The notes beneath the pieces were generated by a model. That model ran no database searches. It was not told the DNA's origin and saw only the letters and a list, made by a program, of their open reading frames with translations. A DNA stretch of 6,103 nt, taken from assembly GCA_022565655.1 (NCBI GenBank), contig JAIUMG010000208.1, positions 1-6,103 of the forward strand, given 5' to 3'. The position numbers and the translations under genes were made by a program. Origin of the DNA: Alkalimonas sp. GTDB taxonomy: Bacteria > Pseudomonadota > Gammaproteobacteria > Enterobacterales > Alteromonadaceae. This document shows positions 5,061 through 6,103 of this stretch, piece after piece (the first letter of the stretch is position 1; each line of letters opens with the position of its first letter).

Positions 5061-6103
5061 ATGAACACCGAGTTGATTTTGGTACTGGGGATGCTGTTAT
5101 TCTGCATGGGCTGCTTTGCTGCCAATAAACCCCGTACCGATGTAGTCGCCCTGGTGGTGCTGGTGGTCTTTCCTCTGACCGGAATGCTGACTGTCCAACA
5201 GACGCTGGCCGGTTTTAGCGATCCTGCGGTGATTCTGATAGCAGCGCTCTTTGTGGTCGGGGATGGCTTGGTACGCACTGGTATTGTCTACCGGCTGGGC
5301 GATTGGCTGGTCCGGGTATCAGGCAACAGCGAAATTCGCTTATTGGTGTTGTTGATGCTGTCGGTCGCGGCTATGGGTTCGATCATGAGCTCGACTGGGG
5401 TGGTTGCGATTTTTATTCCGGTGGTGCTGAGCATCTGTGCCCGGTTAAATATTGCCCCCGGACGGTTGATGATGCCGCTGGCTTTTGCGGCGCTGATTAG
5501 CGGCATGCAAACTTTGGTGGCGACACCGCCAAATATGGTGGTGCAAAGTGAGTTACAGCGGCAGGGGATGGAGGGCTTTCACTTCTTTAGTTTCACGCCC
5601 ATTGGTCTGGTTGTGTTGCTGATGGGAGTTGGCTATATGCTGCTGGCTCGCCGATGGCTAAACCCTGAACTTGAAGCTGGTCAAAGTGGTGCGCCCCGTT
5701 TAAAGTTGAGTGATCTGGCCAGGAATTACCGCCTGAAGGAGCGTGAACTTCGGCTGAAAGTGTTGCCGGGCTCACCCTTGCTGGATCAGCAGCTGAATGA
5801 ACTGGCCTTGCGCAAAGAGTTTGGTATCAATGTGGTGGCAATCGAGCGCCAACAAAAGTTTCGGACCCTGTTGCTTAATGCCACTGGCAATACTTTGGTC
5901 GAGTCGCAGGATATCCTGCTGGTGGACTTAGCCGATCCTGCGATGGACCTGTTGCCGACCTGTCAGCAGCTTGGCTTGGAGCCACAGCCACTGAGTCACT
6001 CCTATTTTTCTTTTCATGCCCATGAGTTGGGGTTGGCCGAGGTGGCATTTCCACCCGAGTCGTCGTTGCCGGGCAAAACCATTCAGCAACTGGCTTTTCG
6101 CAG
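5061..6103 (+). CDS. SLC13 (DASS) family permease with RCK_C domains, N-terminal part (3' end cut by window edge)
   Basis: An inner-membrane anion/solute permease; 347 codons are visible of a family that usually runs near 600 residues. The start is firm: an in-frame TGA at 5055-5057 leaves ATG 5061 as the first start codon, with GGGAG upstream. Hydrophobic segments lie at about 4-20, 27-44, 55-75, 92-128, 136-160 and 179-198. The motif MSSTGVVAIFIP (109-120) sits where SLC13 carriers have the Ser-Asn-Thr cation-binding hairpin, and ATPPNMVV (154-161) follows, as in this family. After TM segments comes a cytoplasmic RCK_C/TrkA-C domain (~218-290: RELRLKVLPGSPLLDQQLNEL, then GINVVAIER and ESQDILLVDL). 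A second begins near 320 (LAEVAFPPESSLPGKTIQQL). Two RCK_C domains in the middle of an SLC13 protein is a recognised architecture, including putative sulfate transporters such as SAC1-like proteins, but the substrate here is not determinable. It is divergent from the toxin-antitoxin operon and unrelated to it. Confidence 0.92.
   Translation, partial: MNTELILVLGMLLFCMGCFAANKPRTDVVALVVLVVFPLTGMLTVQQTLAGFSDPAVILIAALFVVGDGLVRTGIVYRLGDWLVRVSGNSEIRLLVLLMLSVAAMGSIMSSTGVVAIFIPVVLSICARLNIAPGRLMMPLAFAALISGMQTLVATPPNMVVQSELQRQGMEGFHFFSFTPIGLVVLLMGVGYMLLARRWLNPELEAGQSGAPRLKLSDLARNYRLKERELRLKVLPGSPLLDQQLNELALRKEFGINVVAIERQQKFRTLLLNATGNTLVESQDILLVDLADPAMDLLPTCQQLGLEPQPLSHSYFSFHAHELGLAEVAFPPESSLPGKTIQQLAFR

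Noticed and set aside
4997..5775. Minus-strand open frames across the permease gene (4997-5278, 5288-5506, 5593-5775) and plus-strand 5303-5500.
   Set aside because: The plus-strand frame from 5061 encodes a continuous, recognisable SLC13 protein to the window edge; the others are shadows of it.

Overview
The window looks like ordinary chromosomal DNA of a gammaproteobacterium. Base composition is moderate (roughly 50-55% G+C by eye), genes are tightly packed, and Shine-Dalgarno sequences are clear. The protein types (tandem RND efflux pumps, a RES/Xre toxin-antitoxin pair, an SLC13 permease with RCK_C domains) would fit an Alteromonadales-like marine or freshwater bacterium such as a Rheinheimera relative. 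That placement is an impression, not a result.

Layout. (1) Positions 3-686, plus strand: the C-terminal part (TM8-TM12) of one RND-type efflux permease, cut by the left window edge. (2) Positions 683-3745, plus strand: a complete second RND permease of 1020 residues, joined to the first by an ATGA stop/start overlap. The two are probably co-translated and may form a two-permease pump like MdtBC or MuxBC. The expected membrane fusion protein is not visible and would lie to the left. (3) Positions 3748-4853, minus strand: a two-gene toxin-antitoxin operon converging on the efflux operon with only 2 bases between the stop codons. The antitoxin (MbcA/ParS/Xre type) is first and the RES-domain toxin (NAD+-degrading type) is second. 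(4) Positions 4854-5060: a divergent intergenic region. It holds a 43-base imperfect dyad that covers a candidate promoter of the toxin-antitoxin operon, so it is a likely autoregulatory operator. (5) Position 5061 to the right edge, plus strand: the first 347 codons of an SLC13-family (DASS) membrane permease with one complete RCK_C (TrkA-C) domain and the start of a second.

The three units (efflux pump, toxin-antitoxin module, ion/solute permease) have no evident biochemical link. The toxin-antitoxin module looks like an insertion between two housekeeping or transport genes, although no mobile-element ends are visible. No tRNA, rRNA, CRISPR array, insertion sequence or intrinsic terminator was seen. 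I do not see a wholly new system. The points most worth following are the RES/Xre module with its dyad operator, the terminator-less 2-base convergent junction that may expose the toxin gene to antisense transcription, and the RND permeases' altered proton-relay residues.
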